DNA of 33,466 bases from Hyphomicrobiales bacterium (GCA_017305515.1 JAFKKP010000316.1:1-33466), one strand, 5' to 3'. Shown: positions 17,284 through 25,941, counted from the stretch's first letter. The notes: a model not told the origin generated them from the sequence alone. Program-made: numbers and translations.

Positions 17284-17550
17284 ATGTTTCAGAGCCATAT
17301 CGATACTTCAACCGCGATGCCGGTTGAGCATGCGGCGAACGGCGACGTGCTGTTCGACCTCGGCATGATCTTCTCGACCGGCCGCGACGGCATCGTCGAT
17401 CTCGTCGCTGCGCATAAATGGTTCAATCTCGCAGCCCTTAAAGGCCGCGCGGATGCGATTGCGCTGCGCCGTGAGATCGCCGAGCAGATGACCGATGTTG
17501 AAATCGCAATCGCCCAGCGCGAAGCCCGCGCCTGGATGACGCTGCACTAA
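17284..17550 (+). CDS. Small Sel1-like repeat protein
   Basis: An 88-residue protein with one Sel1-type repeat: GDVLFDLGMIFSTGRDGIVDLVAAHKWFNLAALKGRADA (about residues 18-56), in which LGxxxxxGxxxxxDxxxAxKWFxxAAxxG is the Sel1 consensus. A helical tail with AQREARAWMTLH follows. The frame is open further upstream, but ATG 17284 is preferred because AGGGG (17271-17275) lies just before it and the upstream residues are of low quality. Sel1 repeats mediate protein-protein contacts. No signal peptide is visible, so it is probably cytoplasmic. It ends 70 bases before the convergent tRNA gene. Confidence 0.75.
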   Translation: MFQSHIDTSTAMPVEHAANGDVLFDLGMIFSTGRDGIVDLVAAHKWFNLAALKGRADAIALRREIAEQMTDVEIAIAQREARAWMTLH

Positions 17551-17620
17551 ATTTGCGCGCTCGGTTGGCTCTGCGCTGCTTCTGAAAGTGCGTATCGCAC
17601 CTTAAGAGTCTCTATCAGAG

Positions 17621-17712
17621 TGGCGGAGACGGAGGGATTCGAACCCTCGATACCCTTTTCAAGGTATGCTCATTTAGCAAACGAGTGCCTTCAGCCGCTC
17701 GGCCACGTCTCC
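17621..17712 (-). tRNA. trnS-GCU: tRNA-Ser (anticodon GCU)
   Basis: Read on the minus strand it runs GGAGACG (acceptor) ... CGTCTCC, G discriminator, encoded CCA (17623-17621). The anticodon stem CTCGT/ATGAG encloses the loop TTGCTAA, anticodon GCT, reading AGC and AGU serine codons. The long variable arm (ATACC ... GGTAT) and the GAGGG-TTCGAAT-CCCTC T-arm confirm a class II serine tRNA. Length is 92 bases including CCA. Confidence 0.96.
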
Positions 17713-17737
17713 AATGCCGTCCGATATGCCTGACCCG

Positions 17738-17947
17738 TCAGTGACCCGCAAGCCGCGCGCCTTGCGGCGGGGCTGCCGGACCGATTTCGCATCTCCGGCC
17801 TGATCGGCAACGCAGTCTGTGCAGTTTTGATGCATTTTCGCCGGTCAGTTCGGCCTTGCATACAAGGCAGAGCCGGGTTCCGCATTCCTCCGTGTCGTTC
17901 AGAAGCCGATCGAGGAGGGCGCGAATCCGGGGTTCCACGGGCGTCAC
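17738..17947 (-). CDS. Doubtful small cysteine-rich protein
   Basis: A possible 69-residue product from a GTG at 17947. It contains RIRALLDRLLNDTEECGTR followed by LCLVCKAELTGENASKLH, where the cysteines and histidine could form a zinc site, and then an Arg/Cys/Pro-rich tail that looks non-coding. The first half has reasonable codon use, the second does not, which could mean a frameshift or decay near 17840. No good ribosome binding site is visible. It may be a remnant or a chance frame. Confidence 0.3.
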   Translation of the reverse strand: MTPVEPRIRALLDRLLNDTEECGTRLCLVCKAELTGENASKLHRLRCRSGRRCEIGPAAPPQGARLAGH

Positions 17948-18071
17948 AATCGGGCTCGATTCGACGGTTTTTGACCCCGCGCGAGGGCTCTTTGCCCTCG
18001 GATTGCCATATCCGGCGGCCTATGCGCCGCTTGCGGGGCACGATAAAAAGGTAATATATATCAGTATCTTA

Positions 18072-18090
18072 CGTGTTTCTGCGAAACACG
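18072..18090. other. Hairpin upstream of the porin gene
   Basis: CGTGTTT (18072-18078) and AAACACG (18084-18090) are perfect seven-base arms around CTGCG, directly after an AT-rich patch. It may be an operator or part of the upstream regulatory region of the porin gene; no T run follows. Confidence 0.35.
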
Positions 18091-18383
18091 GCTGAGTGCT
18101 ATTTGTGCAACACATTTCCGAAAACGGCCGGAACTGCACCGTTTGATGGCGGACATTTGTTGCATGGTCACAACCGTTGAGTAATGGTCCACCCAGCGAC
18201 GGAGGGGGGCATCCCGAGGTCGTCCTGTTTGGAAGTTTCGCTTAAGTCGCTCGCGTTCCGCGGGAGTGTCCGAAAGCGCGAGGCGACCAGGCGGTTAGCT
18301 GGGATCAAGGGGACTATACCAAAGGTGTGACTTAACACCGATGGGCCGGAACCCTCCCTAACAGAGCAAAACTTGGAGGTTTT

Positions 18384-19880
18384 ATGAGCAAGATTAAGAG
18401 CCTTATCCTCGGCTCGGCAGCAACGGTTCTCGCTGTCGCTGGGGCACAGGCAGCTGATCTTCCGGTGAAGGCGAAAGCCGTTCAGTACGTGAAGATCTGC
18501 TCCCTGTACGGCGCCGGATTCTACTACATCCCAGGCACCGATACCTGCATCAAGCTGGGCGGCTACACCCAGTTGGACGTGAACTTCAACGGCGGCAACT
18601 ACGATCAGCCACCGTGGACCGCAGCTTCGGGCATTGACGTTGCTGGCCGCCCTGGTGACATGTACACCACGCGCGCTCGTAACCAGTTCAACATCGACAC
18701 CCGCACCGCAACCGAATACGGCGTTGTTCGCACCTTCTGGTCGTCCAACTTCGAATTCTCGACGGGCGCTTCGTTCAACGCGTCGACCGGCAACCTCACG
18801 GTTGACTACGGCTTCGTGCAGTTCGCAGGCTTCACCCTCGGTAAGGCGGTTTCGGGCTTCCAGACCCCTTGGGGTGCATACGGCGCGAACAACAACACGT
18901 CGTACCTCCTCGGTGGTTATGACAACGCGACCGGCATCACGCAGATCGCTTACACCTGGCAGTTCGGCAACGGCGTTTCGGCACAGATCGGTGTCGAAGA
19001 CTCCCGCACCATCGACCGCGGCACCCTCATCAACGCAAGCAACTTCGCGTTCATGGGTCTGACCTCGGCGACCGCGCTGACCTCGGCGTACACCAACAAC
19101 TACGGCGGCAACACTGCTCCGGATATCGCTGGTAACGTCAAGATCGACCAAGCTGCATTCACCCTCCAGTTCTCGGGTGCAGCTCACGCGAACCACGCTA
19201 ACTACTACGGCACGACCGAAATCTCCGGTCATCCGTCGGATAAGTATGGCTACGCCGGTTCGATCGGCCTCCAGCTGAAGAACCTGCCAACCGGCCCCGG
19301 CGACAAGCTGTCGTTGGATGCAACGTACTCGAAGGGTGCCATCAAGTACCTGATCTCGGGCGTGACCGGCACGGCAACGGCTCAGGGCATGAACTTCACC
19401 AACTTCGGTTCGCCAGCTTTCGCTGGTTCGTACCAGAGCCTGGCGACTGTTTTTGCGGCTGACTCGGTTTACGGTGGCTTCGGTTCCAACCTCGAGCTGA
19501 CGACCGCTTGGGGCTTCCGTGGCGCTTACGTTCACAACTGGTCCCCGAACTGGGAAACCGATGTGTTCGGCAGCTACACCCGCATCGACTACAACAACAC
19601 CGCGACTGCTCTGATCTGCAACGCGTTTGTGTCTGCAGTCGCTGTTGGCAACGGCTATACCTGCAACCCAGACTTCAACATCTGGCAGGTTGGAACGCGC
19701 ACGGCCTGGACCCCGGTTCAGAACCTGACGTTCTCGGCTGAAGTCTTGTACACCTACATCGACCAGATGAACACGGGTTCGTTCACCTCGGCTGGTGCAG
19801 GCGTCAAGCGGGCAGGTGTGTACGACTATAAGGATCAGGGCTTGTGGTCGGGCAACATCCGCGTCCGCCGCACCTGGTAA
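18384..19880 (+). CDS. Outer-membrane porin, Porin_2 (alphaproteobacterial Omp2-like) family
   Basis: A 498-residue beta-barrel porin. The signal peptide MSKIKSLILGSAATVLAVAG ends AQA before ADLPVKAKA. Next comes the family hallmark VKICSLYGAGFYYIPGTDTC (cysteine pair about 20 residues apart) and IKLGGYTQLD; aromatic-rich strands follow, ending NIRVRRTW with the terminal aromatic residue needed for outer-membrane insertion. It forms passive channels for small hydrophilic solutes. Codon use is strikingly biased (AAC, TAC, GGT, CAG, ATC), unlike neighbours, which signals very high expression rather than transfer. A TTGGAGG ribosome binding site (18373-18379) and a strong intrinsic terminator after the stop fit this. 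Large loops rich in Asn, Thr and Gly should be surface exposed. Confidence 0.95.
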   Translation: MSKIKSLILGSAATVLAVAGAQAADLPVKAKAVQYVKICSLYGAGFYYIPGTDTCIKLGGYTQLDVNFNGGNYDQPPWTAASGIDVAGRPGDMYTTRARNQFNIDTRTATEYGVVRTFWSSNFEFSTGASFNASTGNLTVDYGFVQFAGFTLGKAVSGFQTPWGAYGANNNTSYLLGGYDNATGITQIAYTWQFGNGVSAQIGVEDSRTIDRGTLINASNFAFMGLTSATALTSAYTNNYGGNTAPDIAGNVKIDQAAFTLQFSGAAHANHANYYGTTEISGHPSDKYGYAGSIGLQLKNLPTGPGDKLSLDATYSKGAIKYLISGVTGTATAQGMNFTNFGSPAFAGSYQSLATVFAADSVYGGFGSNLELTTAWGFRGAYVHNWSPNWETDVFGSYTRIDYNNTATALICNAFVSAVAVGNGYTCNPDFNIWQVGTRTAWTPVQNLTFSAEVLYTYIDQMNTGSFTSAGAGVKRAGVYDYKDQGLWSGNIRVRRTW

Positions 19881-19907
19881 TGTAATCGCCTAACGGCGCT
19901 TATCGAG

Positions 19908-19942
19908 AACCCCCGGCAGGAAACTGCCGGGGGTTTTTCTTT
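19908..19942 (+). terminator. Strong intrinsic terminator of the porin gene
   Basis: AACCCCCGGCAG (19908-19919) pairs perfectly with CTGCCGGGGGTT (19924-19935) around a GAAA tetraloop, followed by a T-rich run TTTTTCTTT. This is a classical rho-independent terminator 28 bases after the stop codon. Confidence 0.93.
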
Positions 19943-20031
19943 GCGGATTATCTCGCTCGACTGCGGCGCAGTTCGGCCGTGAGCGGCGAACAGGCCGCCC
20001 GCAATCCGATCCTTGAATTCAGTTGTGGCGC

Positions 20032-20919
20032 TCAGGCCCGGTCGCAGCGGGCGCAGAACGCGAGGATGCGTTCGATCGTCGGCTTGTCGGCGAGAAGAGG
20101 GGCGTGGCCTTCGCCGGGCACCTCGACCAGATCGATGTCCGGCCGCCGCGCGACCATGTCCTTGACGCCCTGCGGCGACACCAGATCCGACAGTTCGGCG
20201 TGAATCAGCATCAAGGGCTTGCCGGCGAGTTTGTCGAACAGGTCCCAGATCGGTGCCGGCGGATTGCCGGGGTCGATGCCTTCGAGCGTCTTGTTCAGTT
20301 TCAGATCGTAGGTCCGCTCCAGCGCGCCGCCATCCTTCTTCTCGCGGAAGGCACGATGCGCCCACGCCATCCATCCGGCGTCGTCGAGTTTCGGAAACAC
20401 GCTGCCAAACAATTCCTTCAGCCCGGCTGCTGCCTCGCCGAACGTCTTTCGCGGCGGCGGATTGGCGATGTAGCCGACGATCTTCATCAGACCCTTGATC
20501 TCGAGCGCGGGGCCGATGTCGTTGAGGATCAGTCCCGCCATCAGGTCAGGCTTGGTTGCCGCCATCACCATCGAGACGAGGCCGCCGCGCGAGGTGCCGA
20601 GGAAAATCGCGCGCGGAATCTTCAGCGATGCGAGCAGCGCGATGACGTCGCCGCATTCGGTGACGACGTTGTAGTTCTCAGGCTTCGTGTCGTATTCGGA
20701 AAGCCCGCGTCCGCGAAAATCCATCGCGATCACCCGGCGCGGTGCTTTGGCGTTCTCTACAAGGGCCTGCGCGATGACGTCGAAATCGTCGGCCGTGCGT
20801 GTCAGGCCCGGCAGGCAAAGTACTGGTAATGTTGAGTTATTTTCAACACCGAGAGTTTTGGCGTGGAGCTTCAGGCCGTCGGGAGCCTGGCAGAAAACGT
20901 CGCTGAATTGATGGGACAT
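20032..20919 (-). CDS. Alpha/beta-fold hydrolase
   Basis: A 295-residue cytoplasmic hydrolase. It shows the oxyanion region LCLPGLTRTADDF (about 34-46), the strand VIAMDFRGRGLSEYD, the nucleophile elbow GTSRGG with S110, a likely acid residue in AELSDLVSP, and the catalytic histidine H272 in GEGHAPLL. The cap region lies between about residues 130 and 225. Such proteins are esterases, lactonases or C-C bond hydrolases; the substrate cannot be read from the sequence. It is transcribed after the lytic transglycosylase gene on the same strand with a 48-base gap, so a shared transcript is possible. Its 3' end faces the porin terminator. Confidence 0.87.
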   Translation of the reverse strand: MSHQFSDVFCQAPDGLKLHAKTLGVENNSTLPVLCLPGLTRTADDFDVIAQALVENAKAPRRVIAMDFRGRGLSEYDTKPENYNVVTECGDVIALLASLKIPRAIFLGTSRGGLVSMVMAATKPDLMAGLILNDIGPALEIKGLMKIVGYIANPPPRKTFGEAAAGLKELFGSVFPKLDDAGWMAWAHRAFREKKDGGALERTYDLKLNKTLEGIDPGNPPAPIWDLFDKLAGKPLMLIHAELSDLVSPQGVKDMVARRPDIDLVEVPGEGHAPLLADKPTIERILAFCARCDRA

Positions 20920-20967
20920 GAAGTCCTTCGCCGATTGTCAGGATGCGCGCTTGAACCTGAGCGCAGT

Positions 20968-23172
20968 CTATTCCACCCCGGCGCCGCGGCGCAAATCCGC
21001 TTCGATCATCAGTTTCGAGCTGCCGCCGAACCGCGCCCGATAGACCTGCACGTTTTCCATGATGCGCTGAACGTAGTTGCGCGTCTCGGCAAATGGAATC
21101 TGCTCGACCCAGTCCACCGCATCGACCTTCGGATCGCGCGGATCGCCGTAACGTTCGATCCATTTGCGCACGCTGCCGCGTCCGGCGTTGTAGCCGGCGA
21201 ACGTCATGATGTAGGAGCCGCGATAATCCTCGATCAGTCCGCCGAGTTCGGCAGCACCCAGCGTCGCGTTATACGATGGATCGTTCTTGAGCTTGCTGAG
21301 ATCGTAGGCTGCGCCGTATTTCTTGGTGACGTATTTGGCCGCCGCCGGCGTTACCTGCATCAGACCGTAGGCGTTGGCGGGCGACACCACGGTCGGATTG
21401 AACGCGCTTTCCTGCCGTGCAATCGCGAATACGATGGCTTTCTCGACTTCCGGCCCGATGTCTTTGTAAGGGGGAATGCCCGAGATCGGATAGGCGTAGA
21501 AATCGAACGGCATGCCGCGATTGAGCGCAGCCTTGCCGACGATCAGCATGGCGCGGGCGTCGTCGTTCCTCTGCGCAACCTCGCAAAGCGCGAGCAGCGC
21601 GTCCATGTCGGCGCGGTCGCCCATTTCCGAGAAAATCGGAATCGCGATGTCGCGCTCATCCAGCGCGTAAAGCAGTTCGACGGCGCGTGTGACTTCCAGC
21701 CGGTCGCCCATGCGCGTGCGGCCCGGCGTGTCGTTGAGCGCGATCTGCGGCAGCTTGAGTTTCGCGCGGGCGAGCTGGCCGTAATAGCTGGTCGATTGCG
21801 CCGCTGCGGATTCATAGGCCGAGCGCGCTTCCTGCGAATGTCCGGCAGCTTCGGCGGCGCGGCCCTGCCAGTATCCGGCGCGCGCAAGAGCCGTCGGATT
21901 GACGCTGTCGACGCCGATGCGCGCGAAATGTTGTGCCGCCAGGTTCGGATCGTTCAGAAATCGCAGCGCGATCCAGCCTGCGGTGAATTCCTGTTCGGTC
22001 TTGTAAATGTCCTTGGCGGGCAGGGCGGCATCGCGCGCGACGGCATAGGCGGTGCGGCTATCGCCGACGTCCATCAGTTTTCGCGCCAAGAGCCTCCGTT
22101 CGATCCACCATTCGTCCGCGTTGACGAGGCGCGCGGCATCGCGTGGCGCGGTCTGGATGATCTGGGCTGCTTCGGGGAATTTGTCCTCGCGACGCAGATA
22201 TTGCGCGCGGCTCAGAATATAGAGCGGGTCGCTGCGAAGATCCTGCGGCACCGCGTCGAGCAGCGCCTTGGCGTTCGACGCCTTTTTGTTGACGGCGATG
22301 CGCGCTTTGGCGAGCGCGACATGACCCGCGCCGAGCCGCTTGGCCGAGCGCATGCCGGATTCGGCATTGTCGCCGGCGTAAAGCAGCATATCCATGCGGG
22401 CCTTGAAGTCGCCGGCGTTGAGAAGCGAACCGAACTGATCGAGTGCGGCTTCCTCGGTATCCGCCGACATGGAATCGCCGCGCCACGCATCGCGCACGAG
22501 GCGTTGCGCTATGTTGCGATCGCCGCGCGCGAGATTGACCCGCGCCAGCATGAATTTGCCCTTGGCCGAGAGCGGCTGCTCATTGCCGAAGAAGGCCAGC
22601 ACGGTGGCGTCGTCACGCTTGTCGTCCCACAGCGCGCTTTCGCCGCGACGCCGCAGAAATGTCTGGCTCGGCCAGCTCGGGTTTTCGGTGAGGAACGCAC
22701 GATAGCGTTCGGCGCTGGCCCCATTATCGTCGCTGCGCAGGATTATCCATTCAGCCAGCTTGCGGGCAACGGGATCGGAAATCGATGCTTCAACCTGCGT
22801 GGCGTCCGCCGGCTTCTCCTTGCGGACCAGTTCGATGACCTGTTCGAGCGCATCGGCATCGGCTTTCGATGTCTGCGAGGTCGCCGACATCGCCAGCGGC
22901 GCGGATTGCCTTTTCGGTTTGGGCGGCGGCTGGACGGCAACCTGACTTGCTTTGGATGCAGGCGTGGCCACCGACGGAGCCGGAGCAGCCTGAGTCGATT
23001 TCGCAGGTGCCGTTGTGTGAGGTGTTACGCTGCGCGGGATCGGGCGAGGCTTGGGCAGCGGGACGGCGAACGACTCCGCTGTCAGCAGCGCCGCGACGCC
23101 TGCACCGAGCATCAGCGCGCGGACGTGGCGCGAGCGGGCAAAGACAATTTTTGAGGCGTTCAATTCCGTCAC
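20968..23172 (-). CDS. slt: Soluble lytic murein transglycosylase (SLT family)
   Basis: A 734-residue periplasmic enzyme that cleaves the MurNAc-GlcNAc bond of peptidoglycan, forming 1,6-anhydro-MurNAc. After a basic n-region, the signal sequence core VRALMLGAGVAALLTAESFA precedes a Pro/Ala/Lys-rich linker (PLPKPRPIPRS, then AAPAPSV). A long alpha-superhelical U-domain comes next (about 110-560). The C-terminal catalytic domain has the glutamate in AIARQESAFNP, then SPANAYGLMQVTPAAA and FAGYNAGRGSVRKWIERYG. The start chosen is GTG at 23172, which places the hydrophobic core near residue 20; the frame is open to 23337, and other starts are possible. It is divergent from dapA, as in related genomes as I recall them. 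Confidence 0.92.
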   Translation of the reverse strand: MTELNASKIVFARSRHVRALMLGAGVAALLTAESFAVPLPKPRPIPRSVTPHTTAPAKSTQAAPAPSVATPASKASQVAVQPPPKPKRQSAPLAMSATSQTSKADADALEQVIELVRKEKPADATQVEASISDPVARKLAEWIILRSDDNGASAERYRAFLTENPSWPSQTFLRRRGESALWDDKRDDATVLAFFGNEQPLSAKGKFMLARVNLARGDRNIAQRLVRDAWRGDSMSADTEEAALDQFGSLLNAGDFKARMDMLLYAGDNAESGMRSAKRLGAGHVALAKARIAVNKKASNAKALLDAVPQDLRSDPLYILSRAQYLRREDKFPEAAQIIQTAPRDAARLVNADEWWIERRLLARKLMDVGDSRTAYAVARDAALPAKDIYKTEQEFTAGWIALRFLNDPNLAAQHFARIGVDSVNPTALARAGYWQGRAAEAAGHSQEARSAYESAAAQSTSYYGQLARAKLKLPQIALNDTPGRTRMGDRLEVTRAVELLYALDERDIAIPIFSEMGDRADMDALLALCEVAQRNDDARAMLIVGKAALNRGMPFDFYAYPISGIPPYKDIGPEVEKAIVFAIARQESAFNPTVVSPANAYGLMQVTPAAAKYVTKKYGAAYDLSKLKNDPSYNATLGAAELGGLIEDYRGSYIMTFAGYNAGRGSVRKWIERYGDPRDPKVDAVDWVEQIPFAETRNYVQRIMENVQVYRARFGGSSKLMIEADLRRGAGVE

Positions 23173-23266
23173 GGCAGCCCTGCGCGGCGAATCAAGCGGA
23201 TGCTTCGCGAATAGGTTTAGTTCATTGAAACTGTGGACAAAACACCAGATGTGATAGGATGATCTA

Positions 23267-23304
23267 TTGCCGCAGACCGCGGCGAAATCGCGGCTTGCGG
23301 GCAA
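23267..23304. other. Two-tier hairpin in the slt-dapA divergent gap
   Basis: TTGCCGCA (23267-23274) pairs with TGCGGGCAA (23296-23304, one bulged G), enclosing a second stem CCGCG (23277-23281) / CGCGG (23289-23293) with loop GCGAAAT. It lies in the 250-base region between divergent slt and dapA and may be a leader hairpin of dapA or an operator. No promoter could be fixed with confidence in this gap. Confidence 0.4.
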
Positions 23305-23422
23305 CTTCCGCTCAGGAACTGCATCGCCGGTCCGCAACTTTCGCCCAGGACCTTTCGCGGGCTGCGCAGAGCCGTTATCAATCCTTTGAATTCACGACCA
23401 CATCGCGCGTTTGGAGACGATC

Positions 23423-24313
23423 ATGTCAGGCAAGACCAAGTATCGGGGATCCTTCACGGCCTTGGTCACGCCCTTCAAAAACGGCGGTCTCGACGAGGAA
23501 GCCTTCCGCGCGCTTGTGAGCTGGCAGATCGAGCAGGGCTCGCATGGCCTGGTTCCGGTCGGCACCACCGGCGAAAGCCCGACATTGTCGCACGAAGAGC
23601 ATCGCAAGGTGACGGAGTGGTGCGTCGATGAAGCCAAGGGCCGTGTTCCGGTGATTGCCGGTGCCGGCTCGAACTCGACGCGCGAGGCCGTCGATCTCGC
23701 CAAGCATGCCGAGAAGGCGGGTGCGGACGCGCTGCTTGTTGTGACGCCGTACTACAACAAGCCGACACAGGAAGGCATGTACGAGCACTTCAAGGCGGTG
23801 AACGATGCGGTCGGTATTCCGATCTTCATCTACAACATTCCGCCGCGCTCGGTGGTGGACATGTCGGTGGCGACGATGGCGCGGCTGTTTGAACTGAAGA
23901 ACATCGCGGGCGTGAAGGATGCGACCGCCAATCTCGCGCGCGTGTCGCAGCAGCGTCATGCGATGGGGCCGGATTTTATCCAGATGTCCGGTGAGGACAT
24001 GACCGCGCTCGCCTACATGGCTGCGGGCGGACACGGCTGCATCTCGGTCGTGGCCAATGTCGCGCCGAAGCTGTGTGCCGATCTGATGACTGCGGTGCTC
24101 AAGGGCGACTACGCGACGGGTCTGAAGATTCAGGATCGTCTGATTCCGCTGCATGACGCGATCTTCATGGAGCCGGGACTGGCCGGCGCCAAGCACGGTC
24201 TCAAGCTGCTCGGCCGCATCGACGAAAAGGTGCGCCTGCCGCTTGTCAATGTGACGCCGCCGACGGGCCAGAAAATCCGCGAGGCGATGGTGCATGCCGG
24301 TCTGCTGAACTGA
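23423..24313 (+). CDS. dapA: 4-hydroxy-tetrahydrodipicolinate synthase
   Basis: A 296-residue TIM-barrel lyase that condenses pyruvate with aspartate semialdehyde, the first step specific to lysine and diaminopimelate synthesis. Active-site residues are all present: T48-T49 in [12 protein letters not shown]111 in [13 protein letters not shown]137 and R142 in YNIPPRS, and the Schiff-base lysine K165 in AGVKDA. The ATG at 23423 follows GGAG (23413-23416). A TTG four codons earlier overlaps that ribosome site and is not chosen. Product meso-diaminopimelate feeds peptidoglycan, which suits the neighbouring transglycosylase. mscL follows after 33 bases. Confidence 0.97.
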   Translation: MSGKTKYRGSFTALVTPFKNGGLDEEAFRALVSWQIEQGSHGLVPVGTTGESPTLSHEEHRKVTEWCVDEAKGRVPVIAGAGSNSTREAVDLAKHAEKAGADALLVVTPYYNKPTQEGMYEHFKAVNDAVGIPIFIYNIPPRSVVDMSVATMARLFELKNIAGVKDATANLARVSQQRHAMGPDFIQMSGEDMTALAYMAAGGHGCISVVANVAPKLCADLMTAVLKGDYATGLKIQDRLIPLHDAIFMEPGLAGAKHGLKLLGRIDEKVRLPLVNVTPPTGQKIREAMVHAGLLN

Positions 24314-24346
24314 TCCGATCTCAAGTCTATCAAGAGAGAGACTGCA

Positions 24347-24826
24347 ATGCTCGAGGAATTCAAGAAATTCGCCCTGAAGGGCAATGTCGTCGACCTCGCG
24401 GTCGGCGTGGTCATCGGCGCCGCGTTCGGCGCGATCGTCAGTTCGATGGTTGCCGATCTCATCATGCCGGTGATCGGCGCAATCACGGGCGGTCTCGACT
24501 TCTCGAATTACTTCGTGGGACTCTCGAAGGCTGTCACGGCAACCAACCTCGCCGATGCCAAGAAGCAGGGCGCGGTGCTGGCGTATGGCAGCTTCCTCAC
24601 CATTACTTTGAATTTTGCCATCGTCGCGTTCGTGCTGTTCATCGTGATCCGCCTGATGAACAAGTTGAAGGCGAAGGAGGAAGCGGCTCCGGCCGCGCCG
24701 CCGAAGCCGACCAAGGATCAGGAATTGCTCGGCGAAATTCGCGATCTGCTCAAGAAAGGCGGCGCGCCGAAATCTGCGGCTGCGAAAGCGGCCACGGCGA
24801 CGAAGACGTCAGGAAAATCCAAGTAG
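24347..24826 (+). CDS. mscL: Large-conductance mechanosensitive channel
   Basis: A 159-residue inner-membrane channel that opens under high membrane tension to release solutes on hypo-osmotic shock. The N-terminal amphipathic helix [20 protein letters not shown], pore helix [21 protein letters not shown] (TM1, about 15-42), second helix [21 protein letters not shown] (TM2, about 84-105), and the C-terminal bundle helix [12 protein letters not shown] are as in E. coli MscL. It is about 20 residues longer because of an Ala/Lys/Thr-rich tail at the end. A GAGAGAGA ribosome site precedes the ATG. It sits between dapA and smpB on the same strand. Confidence 0.96.
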   Translation: MLEEFKKFALKGNVVDLAVGVVIGAAFGAIVSSMVADLIMPVIGAITGGLDFSNYFVGLSKAVTATNLADAKKQGAVLAYGSFLTITLNFAIVAFVLFIVIRLMNKLKAKEEAAPAAPPKPTKDQELLGEIRDLLKKGGAPKSAAAKAATATKTSGKSK

Positions 24827-24836
24827 GGCCGGCCCG

Positions 24837-24884
24837 CCGGTTCTCCGACCAATTTTGAAACGCGCTGGCGCGCGGACGAACCGG
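24837..24884 (+). promoter_or_regulatory. Inverted repeat over the smpB translation start region
   Basis: CCGGTTCTCCG (24837-24847) pairs with CGGA-C-GAACCGG (24873-24884, one bulged C); the loop contains a smaller CGCGC/GCGCG element. The right arm ends four bases before the smpB ATG and covers the place where a ribosome binding site should be. It could be a translation-controlling hairpin or a terminator of mscL without a T run. Confidence 0.4.
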
Positions 24885-24888
24885 TATC

Positions 24889-25362
24889 ATGGCTGAGAAG
24901 AAAGAGCGCACGATCAAGGTCGTCGCGGAAAACCGCAAGGCGCGGTTCAATTACTCTATCGAAGACACAGTCGAGGCCGGCATTGTGTTGACCGGCACCG
25001 AAGTCAAATCCGTGCGCAACGGCAAGTCGACGATTGCGGAATCCTACGCCGACACCAAGGGCGGCGAAATCTGGCTCGTCAACGCCAACATCCCGGAGTA
25101 TCTCCAGGCCAATCGCTTTAATCACGAGCCGAAGCGCACGCGCAAACTTCTGCTGCACAAGAAGGAGATCAACCGTCTCGGCGGCGCCATCGAGCGGCAA
25201 GGCATGACGCTGATCCCGCTCAAAATGTATTTCAACGAGCACGGCAAGATTAAACTCCAGCTCGGGCTTGCCAAGGGCAAGAAGCTGCACGACAAGCGTG
25301 AAACGGAGAAGAAGCGCGACTGGGCGCGAGAGAAGGGCCGCCTGTTGCGGACCAAGGGATAG
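24889..25362 (+). CDS. smpB: SsrA-binding protein (tmRNA partner)
   Basis: A 157-residue OB-fold protein that binds tmRNA and brings it to stalled ribosomes for trans-translation. The sequence shows [30 protein letters not shown] (about 11-40), a [20 protein letters not shown] segment (about 71-90), [28 protein letters not shown] (about 105-132), and the basic C-terminal tail with [17 protein letters not shown] that enters the decoding centre. Length fits the family. The peroxiredoxin gene begins only three bases after its stop, so the two are probably translated together. Confidence 0.97.
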   Translation: MAEKKERTIKVVAENRKARFNYSIEDTVEAGIVLTGTEVKSVRNGKSTIAESYADTKGGEIWLVNANIPEYLQANRFNHEPKRTRKLLLHKKEINRLGGAIERQGMTLIPLKMYFNEHGKIKLQLGLAKGKKLHDKRETEKKRDWAREKGRLLRTKG

Positions 25363-25365
25363 AAA

Positions 25366-25941
25366 ATGAACCAGCCGAATTTGACCGATGTCGATTGGAG
25401 CAAGATTCCCGCGCCCGCTGACGACGGCGCGGCAAAACATCTCGTCGGGATGAAAATTCCGCCGGTCGTTCTGCCTGCGACGGACGGCGCATCGGTGATG
25501 CTGTCTCACCTCAAGGGACGCGTGGTTCTGTTTGCCTATCCGCGCACCGGCGAGCCCGGAAAGATCGCATTGGTCGACGACTGGGACATGATCCCCGGCG
25601 CGCGGGGCTGCACGCCGCACACATGTGCATTCCGCGATCTGTTCAGGGAGCTAAAAACCGCTGGGGCACAGCACGTTTTTGGACTCTCCACCCAGGACAC
25701 CGCCTACCAGCGCGAAATGGCCGAGCGGTTGCATGTGCCGTTTCAGATTCTATCGGACGAGAAGCTCGCACTCACGCGCGCGCTCAAGCTGCCCTCGATG
25801 GAGGTCGCGGGCCTGACGATGATCAAGCGGCTGGCGATGATTATCGACGACGCGAAGATTACTCACGTTTTCTATCCGGTGTTTCCGCCGGACAGAAACG
25901 CAGGCGACGTGCTGGAATGGCTGCAAGCCCATCCGGTCTGA
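25366..25941 (+). CDS. Peroxiredoxin, PrxQ/BCP-like
   Basis: A 191-residue thioredoxin-fold peroxidase that reduces hydroperoxides. The active-site segment GARGCTPHTCAFRD carries the peroxidatic cysteine and a second cysteine five residues later, the PrxQ/BCP pattern. Before it comes VVLFAYPRTGEPGK, so about 18 extra residues (ALVDDWDMIPG and flanks) lie between the YPRT strand and the cysteine compared with E. coli Bcp; I recall this insertion from a bacterial subgroup. GLSTQDTAYQREMAERLHVPFQILSD is the typical following part. It is coupled to smpB (three-base gap). Its stop codon directly abuts the stop of the convergent secreted-protein gene, with no bases between. Confidence 0.88.
   Translation: MNQPNLTDVDWSKIPAPADDGAAKHLVGMKIPPVVLPATDGASVMLSHLKGRVVLFAYPRTGEPGKIALVDDWDMIPGARGCTPHTCAFRDLFRELKTAGAQHVFGLSTQDTAYQREMAERLHVPFQILSDEKLALTRALKLPSMEVAGLTMIKRLAMIIDDAKITHVFYPVFPPDRNAGDVLEWLQAHPV

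Larger units (their letters stand above)
17713..18383. other. 671-base gap before the porin gene: hairpins and probable porin leader
   Basis: Seen here: a GC hairpin CGAGGGC-TCTTT-GCCCTCG (17982-18000), an AT-rich patch (about 18044-18070), a hairpin CGTGTTT-CTGCG-AAACACG (18072-18090), and a hairpin GGTGT-GACTTA-ACACC (18324-18339) shortly before the porin ribosome site. A TATACC at 18315-18320 resembles a -10 box but lacks a clear -35. Apart from a doubtful small frame at 17738-17947 no gene is seen. It most likely contains the porin promoter and an untranslated leader. Confidence 0.5.

Noticed and set aside
17057-17368. 103-codon plus-strand frame overlapping the Sel1-type gene
   Set aside because: It overlaps the well-supported Sel1 frame out of register and starts inside the long hairpin; composition is random.
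18168-19535. 455-codon open frame on the minus strand
   Set aside because: It is antisense to the porin gene and arises from that gene's strongly biased codons; the product is Arg/Val-rich without domain features.
18384-19880. Porin gene as horizontally acquired because of different codon use
   Set aside because: The bias is towards codons typical of highly expressed genes, and the protein is a standard alphaproteobacterial porin, so high expression explains it better than transfer.
20863-23154. 763-codon open frame on the plus strand
   Set aside because: It lies antisense to the lytic transglycosylase gene, whose motifs are unmistakable. Its translation is Arg/His-rich with no recognisable domain, a usual artefact of GC-rich codons.
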